Assembly (NCBI GenBank): GCA_028277445.1
Contig: JANQGG010000025.1
Coordinates: 24,522 to 88,521 of the forward strand
Length of the DNA stretch: 64,000 nt
Direction of reading: 5' to 3'
Source of the DNA: Chloroherpetonaceae bacterium
GTDB taxonomy: Bacteria > Bacteroidota > Chlorobiia > Chlorobiales > Chloroherpetonaceae
Under the pieces are notes generated by a model, which saw only the letters and a list, made by a program, of their open reading frames with translations, did no database searches and had not been told where the DNA came from. This document shows, piece after piece, positions 46,401 through 55,800 of the stretch (position 1 is its first letter; each line of letters begins with the position of its first letter). The position numbers were made by a program, and so were the translations under genes.

Positions 46401-49400
46401 CATTGCTATCTACCTTAACATCGTAGGTATAAATACCTAACTGACTATTACCTGATTTATTGATTCGCAGATGATTGAAAGCTTTACTAACGGAAGTTCC
46501 ATATGAATAGAGGCGCTGGTCATCACCGCCATCAAAAGTAACGGTATTGGCTCCGAAATCAATGGTGCCTAAATTGTAGTAATACTCCCCAATATTAATA
46601 TTGTGATCATTGCAATCAAGCGTTGTCCCAGCATAGTTATAAAACTGTCCCCGAACATCTAAATTGCTATCCAAGGTTTTGGTTTGCCTTTGGAAATAAA
46701 TGTCGCCATACTGAATCTGGTCGCCATCCTGATCATACGTTGTAATCGTTTGATTTAGATTGCCATCGTATCTTACAATACTGTTCTGGGCAAGGTTAAA
46801 TGCTTCAAAATGCGTTGGAAAATTGTTGCTGCCTCTAACATACAAGGTGACATTTGAGCTTAAACTAAACCCGTTTGCACTACCCTCTCCGGTTAAGGTA
46901 TAGTTTTGCAAGTTAAGGTAGCTTACACCTGTATTTAAGGTTACATCGCCTGTAACAACAATATTACCTCCACTTAAAACTTTTGCGCCGCTTCCGGCAA
47001 AAACTATGTTATTAAGCGTATCGCCTGTAGTTGTATTGGGATAAAAATATTGAGTTCCTTCTCGATCTAAAGTTACTGTGCCACCACTTCCAGTATTTGT
47101 GAAACTACCACCCTGGTTGTTATCCCAGTAAAATTCTAAGGATAAATCCTTCGAATTTAGATCAAATGTTACATTATTGGCTATGTATAGTGTGTTATTA
47201 ACATCTAAAGTATCAACCGCTGTTTTTGTGCCACTAGATTCAAGATAAAGATAGCCATAGCTGATTTGACCGCCACTAGCATCCTGGCCAACAACATCCT
47301 GATCGCCACTCAGAATGTATCTTACAAATGAATTTTGATCTAGTGAAAATCCTTCAAAGCCTGTTGGGAAATTGTTTCCATAAACTCTTAACCTGGCATC
47401 ATCACCCAGAATAAATAAATTTGATGCGCCTGATCCGTTTAAAGTACTACCTGACTCCAAGTCGAAGCGCCCTGTATTTACAGAGAATGTTCCATTTACA
47501 TTGGCGTTAACATTTAGATTAACTGTCGCATCACTTTCAATCGTCAGATTGTTGAAGGTAGTTGAAGCCGAACCTTGAATGTTTTGAGTTGAGGACCCAT
47601 CTAATATCACATTACCGGATTGAGAGGTAAAAGTCCCGCCATTATTTGTCCAATTTCCTTCAAGCGTTATTCCATAATTATTAGTAGAAACATCCAAATC
47701 ATCCCCTGAATTAATGGTCAAATTGCCATTTATATCTAATGAACCTCCCAAATCAACATCTGCAGAAATTGTAAGATTATTAAAATCATTCGTACCGGAA
47801 CCATAGATCACTGAATCATTTCTGGTAAAGGTTACTGTTCCAGCTTGAGCATTAAACGACGCCGTATCGGTTTTCATCCAAGAACCATTTGCTGTAATCG
47901 CATAATTACCTGCACTCACATCAAATGTGCCATCTACTAAAGAAATCTTAATATCGGCTTGTAAAGCGCCTGCAAGCGTAGCATTACCAGCCTCTTTATT
48001 CACCATCAAATGGCTGAAGGTTTTTCCAGAGCCAGTACCTCCCGGATTGATACTTTGCTCTTCTGATCCCGAAAGCATTACCAAACCGTTACTGTTATGA
48101 GTAAATGTACCGGAGTTAGACCAGTTTCCTTGAACTTCCAGCGTATCATTAGCATCTGCAAACGTTAATGTTCCGCCACTTTCAATATTCATGTCACCGG
48201 TTACGACAAAGTACGCGCCTGATCCACTTCCTAACGTTAATGTTGCACCATTCTGAATAGTCACATGATAACAACTATCAGTTGTTGAGGAAATAACCGG
48301 ATCATTACTTGTACTTGGTATGACCACTCGGTTTCCTGAGCCAGGGACAGAACCTATATCCCAGTTTGCGCCAACATTCCAGTTGGTTGGGTCTCCAATA
48401 TCATCACCTTCCCACGTAAATTCGGAAGTTGTATAATTCCAAGTAATCAAACCAAATGCATCACTCTCATAAGATGCCCCTTGAAAAGCGCCTGAAGCAT
48501 CTTGAAATGTTGCAGAGCCTTGATTTAATGATTTTGTAACGTTACTAGCGCCACCACCTGGATTCGTTGGGAATGAAACACCTGTTATCGTACCTAGATT
48601 CTGATTATTATCCAGGGTCAGTAATGTTCCGCCGCTTGTGCCGTTTGTAAATACACCATTTGAAAAATCAAGCGTACCATCCACTATAGCGCCATCTTTA
48701 ACATTCACACCATCAGCGTCCATAAATTCAAACGTGTAATAACTAGATGCAATAGTACCACCACTTTGAATATCAAACGCATATGTGCCACTTCCCTGGT
48801 TGGTTACCGTAGCCGGATTACCAGAAGAGCCATTTACAATAATTGTTCCTCCATTTTCAACACTTATCTGGCTTGTGCTAGCCATACGAAGCTGAGCATT
48901 ATCATCTACAATTATGGAGTCACGAACAATTAAACTATCACCCGAACCATTACCTACATATAAAGCATAACTGTTAAGGTCTAACTGACCATTTGTAATA
49001 TCAACATCTTCCAACGTCTGGAAATCATCCTGGAGGGTATAAATTGAGTTGTTGGAGTTAAATACAACCTCATAAAAATTGTATCCATTACTTTGAATGG
49101 CTTTTGCATCTGAAGCGCCGTCAAAGGTAACCATACCATTACGGTCAATAAATCGGCCTAATGATTCAACCGTCCAAGATCCACCACAGTTAATGCTATA
49201 ATCCGTACCGGTTACATCCAAAGCGCCTTTCGTGATAGTAATATTGCCGTTGGCATCCAAATCATCCTGTAAATACAATTCATAATCGGTATCGTATAAA
49301 TTTACCTGCAAATTATGTAAAGGCGACCCATTCGTTGTAAGGTATACCGATCCCCAACCTGCATATTCTTCAAAAACTAATGTGGAGTTATTAGCCGTAA

Positions 49401-52344
49401 AAGTACCGTTATTCACAAAATCACGACCAACTTTTAACGTATTAGTTCCCGAAACAGAAATCGTTACGCCAGATTCGATATTAATGCTTCGATTCGCATC
49501 CACATTGCCTGAAATGGTTTTTGTACCCGTACCACCGAACACAACATTATCAAAATCGTTTGTTCCTGAACCTGAAATATCCTGAGCTGCACCGGCAAAA
49601 AAGACGGTATCGTTTGCATTTGCAAGCATTGTACCGCCGGTATTCGACCAATTACCATAAACAATTAAATCTGTATACTGACTTGTTGAACTATTATAAC
49701 CTCTTCGGAACTCACCACTTTGAAGTGAAATATTACCTCCTATTTTCAAATCATGCTCGTCGTAATTCACATAAGCGCCACCCGATTTATTGACAGTTAA
49801 GTGATACAAGCTATCCGTTGAGCCTATATAGAAATTAGAATTAGACGATCCATCTAAAATTACCGTCTGCCCGCTTGGATCAAAAGACCCACCATTATTG
49901 TTATCAAAATTATCCCCTACATATAGATCACCAGAGCCTAAATTCAAATCACCCGTAGATGTTATTGTTAGATTATTATTAATATCAACATCTGCTGCCA
50001 GAGTTTTTGTACCACCCCCGGATAATTCTACATTCCAAAAGTCGCCATTACCACTCGCAGTAATGGATTGCACAGAAGATCCCGTAAAATAAACCGTACC
50101 ATTACCATGAATAAACTCTGTGCCTAATGCAGTCGCCCAATTGCCCTGAACTTCAATATTTCGGTTATATGTTGAGGAACCAAATTTTCCACGTGTTAGA
50201 GTAAAATCACCATTTAAAAGCATGTTATTATTGAGAGTAACGACATCGTCTTGAGTGTCTTTATTGACAGTCAAATGCAGTAACTCTTGGCCTGATCCTG
50301 TTCCACCCGTATTAAAGGACGCATCTTCAGAACCATTTAACACAATTGTTAAACCATCATCCGAATTATCTGTTAATGTACCTTGGTTTAAAAAGTCTCC
50401 ACTTAAATTAAGGGTAAACCCATCACTTGGTGTGCTATTTATTTCAAATTCAGTACCAGTTGCAATCTGAAGATTCCCTGCAACAGTCATATTATCATTA
50501 ACATCTTCTAAATCTTTTCTTCCACCATTGCCTAAATACAAGTTTCCATAAGTAATACCGCTTACTACATCCTGATTACCATTTCGATCATACCTAACTG
50601 TAGATGTTGATGAAAAATCGTATAAATCAAAATCGGGGAAATTTGAATTGGAACGAACGTAAAGAATTGCCGTTCCATCCATCTCAAATTCTACATTGCT
50701 GCCAGCATCATTCAATGTATATACATCCAAATTTAAATACGTAACCCCCGATGAAACCAAACAACTGTTTGATACCAATACATTTTGCTGCAATATTTTA
50801 CCTTGCGTACCAGCAAATACTAAATCATAAAATGTTGTAGTAGCATCCCCTTGTATATATTGATACTCACCATCAAATGTCACAGTACCAGTACCTGCTA
50901 CAAATGAACCATCATTATTCCAGTTACCCGTAAGATTAATGTTATTATTATTCGAAGTAAACGTTACGCCACTTTCCGCATATATGTATTGGCCAACATC
51001 CAGATTGCCATCCAATGTTTTTGTTGAAGACGTGGCGCTCCCGGTTAAATCCAACCTTAATCGGCCATAAGTTATCTGAGTACCATCTCCATCCGTGGTA
51101 CGAATGATTTGATTAGTATTGCTATTACTTGATCGATAGTAGCATATGGATGAATTGACACCTGTAGCAAATGAAACCGTTTCAAAGCTATGAGGGAAGT
51201 TATCATCGGTGCCGCCTGATCCATTGGCACGTTGCGTTTGAATTACTAATGAAGAATTAGCCGCAAATGTCAATGAATTCGTACCTGAACCCGTAATAAT
51301 ACCATCACTCGGCGTTGTTATGTTGTAACGCACTAAATATAAATATTCACTGCTTCCGACGGTAAGATCCCCATAAACGGTAATTGAATCATATACCCCG
51401 ATTCCACCGGCGTTTCCTACGACTTCAATATCATTAAAATTCCATGTTCCAATAGCAGAGCCACCTTGGTTACTATAAACAGACTGCCATTCAGTACCAT
51501 CAAAGATAAATGCACTATTACCTGAACCCTGAATTAGTGTACCGTTGTTTTGAAAATCATCGGTAATGTAAATATCGTAAGTACCCGGATCAAAACTAAC
51601 GCCACTGGCAATCAATAAATCATCATCTATATCCAAATCGCCTAACGCTGTTTTTGTACCGCTACCATAAAGTTGTAAATCGGAAAAGTTAGTTGCTTCA
51701 ATGGTTTGATCAGCGCCATTAAACCGAACGACCGAACCGCCATTTGAAAACACACTACCACTGTTTAACCAATTACCCTGCAGATAAACCTCACCGGAAT
51801 TGCTTAATGAACCACCTGACTGTACATTAACGCTATCACTAACCGTGAGCCTTAACATAGACCCGATAACCAATGAACCGCCACTTTGAATGGTAATAGA
51901 TTTACAAACGCCATCATTTCCGGAGATAAGCTGAACATTATCGCCGGTGCCAAGAGTTACATCATCACTGCTTGTAGGAATGCCAGAGCCGCCTGACCAG
52001 TTTGCTGCATCATTCCAGCTAACACCATCTCCACCGCCAGTCCATGTAACCAAAGCCATAATCTGAATCGGACCTTTTCCTGAAGTCTTCTTCAATTTTT
52101 TGGGTAATGAGCTTGTTTCAATAAAAATACTATCGCCCGGCTGTTCAGGCGCTACAAAGTCGGCCGGTGAAAAGTTTATGCTATTCGGATCGTTGGAAAC
52201 ATCCTGAGCATGAAGCGAAGGCAGAATTGAAAAAAATATTAGGAATGAAATCAAAAAAAACGAGTGTAACTGTTTTGCAATTTTATTTGTAATGCTTGGG
52301 CTGGTATTTTTGCAGCGATTTAGGTAAAGTAACTCTTGTTTCAT
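40480..52344 (-). CDS. Giant repeat-built cell-surface protein with T9SS type-A sorting domain (copy 1)
   Basis: 3954 residues with a signal peptide (FFLISFLIFFSILPSLHAQ). Most of the chain is Gly/Ser/Thr/Asn-rich beta repeats of the form G(N/S)W-xSGTF, (V/T)TFDGSxxQxI-xGSGTxxFYNLxI, L-GDLxVxGNLTI, expected to form a long beta-helix or adhesin stalk. Four large modules begin with W-GxxxxxW-xxxNW, near 98, 1310, 2433 and 3200. A RGSNNFP-type module recurs five times. C-terminus: a fibronectin-like segment near 3760 (ALPVELMAYNIENVENGISI), then the sorting domain (NYPNPFNPTTTIQF ... VKKMMLVK). It is exported and probably surface-anchored. Paralog of the gene at 52900. Confidence 0.88.
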   Translation of the reverse strand: MKQELLYLNRCKNTSPSITNKIAKQLHSFFLISFLIFFSILPSLHAQDVSNDPNSINFSPADFVAPEQPGDSIFIETSSLPKKLKKTSGKGPIQIMALVTWTGGGDGVSWNDAANWSGGSGIPTSSDDVTLGTGDNVQLISGNDGVCKSITIQSGGSLVIGSMLRLTVSDSVNVQSGGSLSNSGEVYLQGNWLNSGSVFSNGGSVVRFNGADQTIEATNFSDLQLYGSGTKTALGDLDIDDDLLIASGVSFDPGTYDIYITDDFQNNGTLIQGSGNSAFIFDGTEWQSVYSNQGGSAIGTWNFNDIEVVGNAGGIGVYDSITVYGDLTVGSSEYLYLVRYNITTPSDGIITGSGTNSLTFAANSSLVIQTQRANGSGGTDDNFPHSFETVSFATGVNSSICYYRSSNSNTNQIIRTTDGDGTQITYGRLRLDLTGSATSSTKTLDGNLDVGQYIYAESGVTFTSNNNNINLTGNWNNDGSFVAGTGTVTFDGEYQYIQGDATTTFYDLVFAGTQGKILQQNVLVSNSCLVSSGVTYLNLDVYTLNDAGSNVEFEMDGTAILYVRSNSNFPDFDLYDFSSTSTVRYDRNGNQDVVSGITYGNLYLGNGGRKDLEDVNDNMTVAGNLQIATGTEFEINSTPSDGFTLNLSGDFLNQGTLTDNSDDGLTIVLNGSEDASFNTGGTGSGQELLHLTVNKDTQDDVVTLNNNMLLNGDFTLTRGKFGSSTYNRNIEVQGNWATALGTEFIHGNGTVYFTGSSVQSITASGNGDFWNVELSGGGTKTLAADVDINNNLTITSTGDLNLGSGDLYVGDNFDNNNGGSFDPSGQTVILDGSSNSNFYIGSTDSLYHLTVNKSGGAYVNYDEHDLKIGGNISLQSGEFRRGYNSSTSQYTDLIVYGNWSNTGGTMLANANDTVFFAGAAQDISGSGTNDFDNVVFGGTGTKTISGNVDANRSINIESGVTISVSGTNTLKVGRDFVNNGTFTANNSTLVFEEYAGWGSVYLTTNGSPLHNLQVNLYDTDYELYLQDDLDANGNITITKGALDVTGTDYSINCGGSWTVESLGRFIDRNGMVTFDGASDAKAIQSNGYNFYEVVFNSNNSIYTLQDDFQTLEDVDITNGQLDLNSYALYVGNGSGDSLIVRDSIIVDDNAQLRMASTSQISVENGGTIIVNGSSGNPATVTNQGSGTYAFDIQSGGTIASSYYTFEFMDADGVNVKDGAIVDGTLDFSNGVFTNGTSGGTLLTLDNNQNLGTITGVSFPTNPGGGASNVTKSLNQGSATFQDASGAFQGASYESDAFGLITWNYTTSEFTWEGDDIGDPTNWNVGANWDIGSVPGSGNRVVIPSTSNDPVISSTTDSCYHVTIQNGATLTLGSGSGAYFVVTGDMNIESGGTLTFADANDTLEVQGNWSNSGTFTHNSNGLVMLSGSEEQSINPGGTGSGKTFSHLMVNKEAGNATLAGALQADIKISLVDGTFDVSAGNYAITANGSWMKTDTASFNAQAGTVTFTRNDSVIYGSGTNDFNNLTISADVDLGGSLDINGNLTINSGDDLDVSTNNYGITLEGNWTNNGGTFTSQSGNVILDGSSTQNIQGSASTTFNNLTIESDATVNLNVNANVNGTFSVNTGRFDLESGSTLNGSGASNLFILGDDARLRVYGNNFPTGFEGFSLDQNSFVRYILSGDQDVVGQDASGGQISYGYLYLESSGTKTAVDTLDVNNTLYIANNVTFDLNSKDLSLEFYWDNNQGGSFTNTGSGGTVTLDREGTQYFYPNTTTGDTLNNIVFAGSGAKVLSGGNIVVTGDVTLNTGVSYLNLQNYTLTGEGSANGFSLSSNVTLYVRGSNNFPTHFEAFNLAQNSIVRYDGNLNQTITTYDQDGDQIQYGDIYFQRQTKTLDSNLDVRGQFYNYAGTTLDCNDHNINIGEYYYNLGTIDFGANTVTFDGGDDQRLYSYGTSVSKAFNHLRINKSGNSQLGIYTYDVKVDSNVIFDGGVIYNANRTITVGGNWTAASGATMFERTGNVTFNGSKQVITTGGDDDFYDVNFTGSDTTFLGSNIEVLNDLSISGSNNTLDVTANNYTISIYGDYTNNDYLSPRNGTIEFKGTATQYINTGGANPTNEAFYNLMINKASGTAYLGNDMLVLGSVNFAGSIDASANFRFNGNDMEVKGSWYNPNAVYVSANNGNETITFSGTSKDTIQSGFLDSRQSDFHNVVINHTDSIIHIDDIRVDGNYTIQQGEVYLNGNTFYYGTTDADYNFELTGGSGISFFDVGAGGKLNIRRGNNIVIGSATTDTSVFRVVGTNDNVSEVSNWAWGRYSFSVNNGGRVYARHYRFSYMDTSGVNIDGGVIAGVGADTTEDFSNGSFAFGENEGKYLYINNDQTLQIDSVSFVNTIGGSSANVEKPNATGSLTFFNATGEFAGESYEQDPNGLINWTTVSSGFTWDGSEGTDWHDGDNWSGASVPTSNDDVTIPGTVSNFPLISNSDAVCNNLTIEDNASLDIGGSRDLDVNGRLYIDQGTLTIYGVDTVFIGGDYINTGIINPGQSTLYFDGDVQKLNSGGTSNNYKLYNLHVACNELLLEDNLQTNNNVTIAAGSQLDLGDDRHIYVKGDWSNSGTLDYQNGSVTFNGEGAQTVTGSGTDDFYNIYFSASGEKTLANEIDVENQFRINSGATVNGGSCILKLNEDFENFGAFNGENGTVNFDGTGTSTVEGDSIPSFHNLILSNGGNKVLYTNIEVDSLFLIQSGVNYLNLQTYSVNGTGSNDSLYLDSGVRIYVRGSNNFPSNFSAVSLHSDSYVRYDADITQTVRTIDDDSETFSYGYLELLHTSSGSRKLLDGHLVSTNRIYINDPDTLDVSSSNYNITCGGRFDLYGYLLADGSNVQNTLTLNGQGDFYFTPGGSGTGKEFHDILVNVGSGNTLIFAGTEELVCNDFTINSGDVNPNGNRDITIGGSFVVNSGEFLGGGSHITFVGSGNETLKANSSELNLVTLNSSGSNLNLSLGDQLNMDNNLIISSGDTLSLNGNTFNFGDGSDAITVNGVLDIDAGARLQMANTSSLLVNSGGRLNVVGQSGNIAQITRQSGDYSVEVQGTIAAKYYTFEYMDEQGLYINSGTIDTDNNFSYGTFTNGATNGKYLNLYDVDQKLTGSSKIVEVQFPSQPGGTSYNVYRTGSAATDSILIEDASGTFEGEDFEYDPNNNVIWEYTSVTRYWAGTTNSNWHLANNWSPKAVPDENDDVVITSKSNLPIIQGDSAKCKDLEIQSGSLTLKNGHVLDVVNGITISSGAQLIVDSQADTVVLSGNWTNNGNYTHGNSMVVFDGTNSQNLVSGGTTTGKRFYNLKINKDATSSLSLSNDIYVEKDIEIASGRLDAGSRDITIKGDWKNSGGEFVNSNGQVTFVGSETDTITTNGDSFYDLSINASSGNIIANDNIRVENDLIINAGTFDVNAKTISVGSASGDKLSIQGTMVLDENSTVQLQGGSSGLQVESGGVLQSLGVDGNTAEITRYGSSGYYPVILNSGGQISAKHTKFSYTNGSGVWVKNGAGINLTNKLDSCEFENGTEASYLRISNGQALGTINGVTFSAVGSTPSNNVIYDGFGSVLFDNYSGGFSGARHENDNGSDPVGNVRWTFTETQSVSAGNTYTFGNDFEITVNTVGSPALNQITVQLLDEQYNSLTQTYNRYYVITTNAGASGYTTTMKLYYADGSSGSNNEVPESGSDSDPKVWYKQSDLFPAVLFEDGNNTTQNWAQANTSGDINGNWFISEQSDESALPVELMAYNIENVENGISINWTTATEIDNLGFILERSTEPDKGFKQIASYLSTNALKGQGTISAETNYNYVDYGKFLAGQTYYYRLSDVDISGKRNVLETKSITRPEAYSLHQNYPNPFNPTTTIQFSLERAGKTVLEVYDILGRKVTTLVNQQMKAGAHIINWNARNYASGVYFYRLQSGNFTRVKKMMLVK

Positions 52345-52572
52345 AAAAAGTTAGAATTAGCGGTTACATGTTTTTTAAATCCTTAGGGAAGAAAATGCTG
52401 AACTTAAATACTTTTGTTTTTTAATGTGGATAGCAAAAAGTTATGAAATAATTATAAATTTCTTATCAAAAAATTACTAACTATTTTCGATAAAAGACCT
52501 AAAATAATTAGATTAACGATACTTGCAAAAAACAAATCATTATTTTTCAATAATTTAAACTTACTAGCGCAG

Positions 52573-52712
52573 CCATTTACAATTGTTCCAATTGATTAGC
52601 CATGCAATAATTGCATTGAATTTCCCTCCACGTTCATACTCATAACCACTATTCGTAAGGCGTTTTCACTACAAATGTAACAGCAGTTAACCTAAATTCT
52701 TTTTTTGAAGCA
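52573..52712 (-). pseudogene. Decayed copy of the pyrH 3' end
   Basis: Read on the minus strand this matches the last ~50 codons of pyrH: LTAVT, a one-base frameshift, SENALRIVVMSMNVEGNS, MQLLHG, a stop, SIGTIVN. The intact gene has [40 protein letters not shown]. Upstream, LQKKNL matches LQKNL. The remnant sits immediately upstream of giant gene 1, just as pyrH sits upstream of giant gene 2. Confidence 0.9.
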
Positions 52713-52852
52713 ATTAACTATTGACCAAACCGACTCATAAATCCAAAGTTTTTTCAGCCATCGCGTCAAAAATCTCGCAAAACTAACCTTTTTCTTTTTT
52801 CCTACTTCTTCATAAAAAAGGGGGTATCAAATTCAAATGGAGGTCTTATTAT

Positions 52853-52882
52853 TGTAGTGGCAATTCATGAATTGCCACTACA
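52853..52882. repeat. Perfect 30-nt palindrome in the 3' flank of giant gene 2
   Basis: TGTAGTGGCAATTCA and its exact reverse complement are joined head to head. It sits 18 bp after the giant gene 2 stop on the minus strand and could act as a terminator or processing site. A diverged copy is at 40435-40464. Confidence 0.85.
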
Positions 52883-52899
52883 CATGAGGTCATTTGTAC

Positions 52900-55800
52900 T
52901 TATTTCACCAGCATCATTTTCTTAACCTGTGCAAAGTTACCACTTTGTAACCTGTAGAAATAAACTCCTGACGCGTAATTTCTGGCATTCCAATTAACCA
53001 CATGCGCCCCTGCTTTCATTTCTTGATTTAATAAAGTAGCCACTTTTCGTCCCAGAATATCATAAACTTCCAATGAGGTCTTACCCGGAACTTTCAAATT
53101 AAATTGAATCGTCGTTGTTGGATTAAACGGATTTGGATAGTTCTGAGCTAAAGCATAATCTTCAGGTAAGGTAATCTGTTTAACTTCCAATTTATTCCGT
53201 TTTCCAGTGATGTCAACATCTTCCAATCGGTAGAAATATGTTTTTCCAGGTATTTGGTTAATGCTGAAATCAGTATAAGCGTACTCCGTTTGCTGCGAAG
53301 TTGTCCCTTGACCTTTAAGCAAATCGGATGAATTGTAAGAGGCAATTTGTTGATACTGGCCATTTTCAGATTCGGACCTGCTGATAATAAAGCCCAGGTT
53401 ATCCGTTTCAGTAGCAGTAACCCATGCCAATTCCACACCATTGCTAACAAAGTTCAATGTGTAAGATGCAAGTTCAACCGGTAAAGGATTATCTTCGCCA
53501 ATTGAACCTAAGGCAAAATAAGTCTCTGAGGCAATATCATCTGGTGGCAATAAAATACTAGACTTCACTGTACCTCTTGGGACTGTACCTGAGTTTGTGC
53601 TTTGTCCTTCATCCGTCCAATCATTGTTATTGGAAGATCTAATTACCAATAAACTGTCAGGGTTCGATACTGTAGCATCACTATCGTAAGTTATTTCCAC
53701 AAATTGTGATGATAATGTACCTGAAATCAAGTCAATACGATAGTATCTTGTGTTTGAAATTAGATCGATCGTAGATTCTTTAGATCCAACCGTAGGTGCT
53801 GATGGAATTAATTCCACACTCAAAGAAGGATTGCTGCTTGGCGAACCTTCAATAGTAACCGGTCTGTAGTCTGTTCCAGCTCCTACTTCATATGTTCTTG
53901 AGAGATTTGAACCAAAATACATCGCTAATGATCCTTCTACAAAACTACTGTCATTTCCACCACTAATCGGGGAAGCCGCTGTACTGGTCAGTGTTAGTTC
54001 ATTACTTCCCATGTCAATGACGCCATTTGTCAATGTAAGCGTACCATTAACGGACAGATCTGACCCTAATGTTGCAGTACCAGTACTTGTCCTGTCAATA
54101 GACAAATTATTCAGGGTTTGGCCGCCACCGGCAAAACTTAGCGTACCTAAAGCGCCTGTACCACTAATACTTAAGTTAGATGTAGCCGAACCTATCAAAG
54201 TGCCAGTACCTGATGCCGTTCCTGAGAGTGTTAAGGTCTGGCCATTAATATCCAGGCTGCCATTTGTCATTGCCAGTTGATTGCTTACCTCAGCATCCAC
54301 GGCAGAAAGCGTAACTGCAGAACCATTATTAACGGTTAAGTCATAAAACGTTGGCGCAACATTCCCGGCAACCGTTTGATTAGAGCCGCTTTCAAATGAA
54401 AACTCAGATTGGCCTGCATCAATCGAGCCGCCTGTATAAGTAGTCAGGTCGCCATTAATTGTAACACTGTAATTAGAGGAAACAAACTGCACCAATCTGC
54501 TGGGTTGCCCACTTGTACCAATTGTAAGATTACCATTAATGGTAACATTGCCATCCAATGTTTTACTTACTTGAGCTCCATTGTTATCTCGTCTTAAAGT
54601 AAGATTACCATATGTTATCCCTTTTATGGTCTGGTTTATTCTGTAATCATACAACACAGTGCTTGCAGCGTCTAAAGTATATGTGCCATAATTTTGTGGG
54701 AAATTATTGCTTCCTCTTACTCTGAGAGTTGTTCCGCTGGCCAGCGTAAATGAACCACCAACTGATGATCTGTTTAAAGTGTATGCATCAATTCTTAATT
54801 GTCCGCCTGTGACGCTCACATTACCATTAATGGTCTTGTTAGTATTAAGCGTTTTGTTACCGGAAGATACAATCAAGTTGTTATATGTACTTTGAGCAGG
54901 CAGTGTGAAATTGCCACCGGCGTACTCAACAGTACCACCGCCACTTTGCGTAAAGCTGGCATCTAATGTTGGTAAATTGCTATTGCTGTTGGTTTTAAGC
55001 GTTCCCACTCCGCTAATGCCTGTACCTAAATTATGCCCTGAAGTTGAAACAAGATCAAGTGTTGCCGTTGAGTTTTGAATATTAACACTTGCCGCAACCT
55101 GGTTATTTGTTGTCATGGTAATCGTATGATTACTTCCAATCACAACCGGATTCGATGATGTTGGAATTGATCCGGCTATAGGCAAAGTACCAACACCTGT
55201 TGTTGACCATGAGTTACCATCGTTCCAGTTACCTGTTTGATAACTGTAATAGGTTGTTAAAGCATCAAATGCTGTGGCAGGATCGCCTGATGTAAAGTCA
55301 CCTTGAACAAATGTCAAGTTGGCGAATTGTAAGGTTCTTGTACCTGAAGAGCCACCGCTGCCGGCAATTGTATAAGCCGCATTGGTTGTCCAGGTTGTTG
55401 GTATATAATAACCACCCTGGTAAGCGCCGTCATTCGCACCCGGCACATCTGATTGCTCATAGAAGTATTGGTGAGTCACTTGAAGCCCTCCACCAAAACC
55501 AGTGTTACTGGCTTTCCAATAATAAGTAATCGCATTGTTTGAACCGGTTGCTAATGGATGACGAGAAGCGACAGGTTTCATTGTGATCGTACCAGCGCTT
55601 CCACCCGTATTTGTAACATTCATTCGGGCCGGTCTGTAGCTACCGGATGAACCGAATGGGAATGTGAAATCGTGTGCAGAACTTGGGTATGATTTCGTAA
55701 TACCGGCTGCACTTTGAGTACCTGATAAAACAATCATACGATTTGCTCCAAACGCTCCCCCAAGCACCGTATCAATGCTTGTACTGGTTAAACTAAGCGC

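Larger units (their letters stand above)
52345..52899. other. Spacer between the giant genes (duplication junction)
   Basis: 555 bp: an AT-rich leader of giant gene 1 (52345-52572), a decayed pyrH 3' end (52573-52712), unassigned sequence, and the palindrome and 3' flank of giant gene 2 (52853-52899). The order mirrors the region between giant gene 2 and pyrH, which marks a tandem duplication. Confidence 0.75.
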
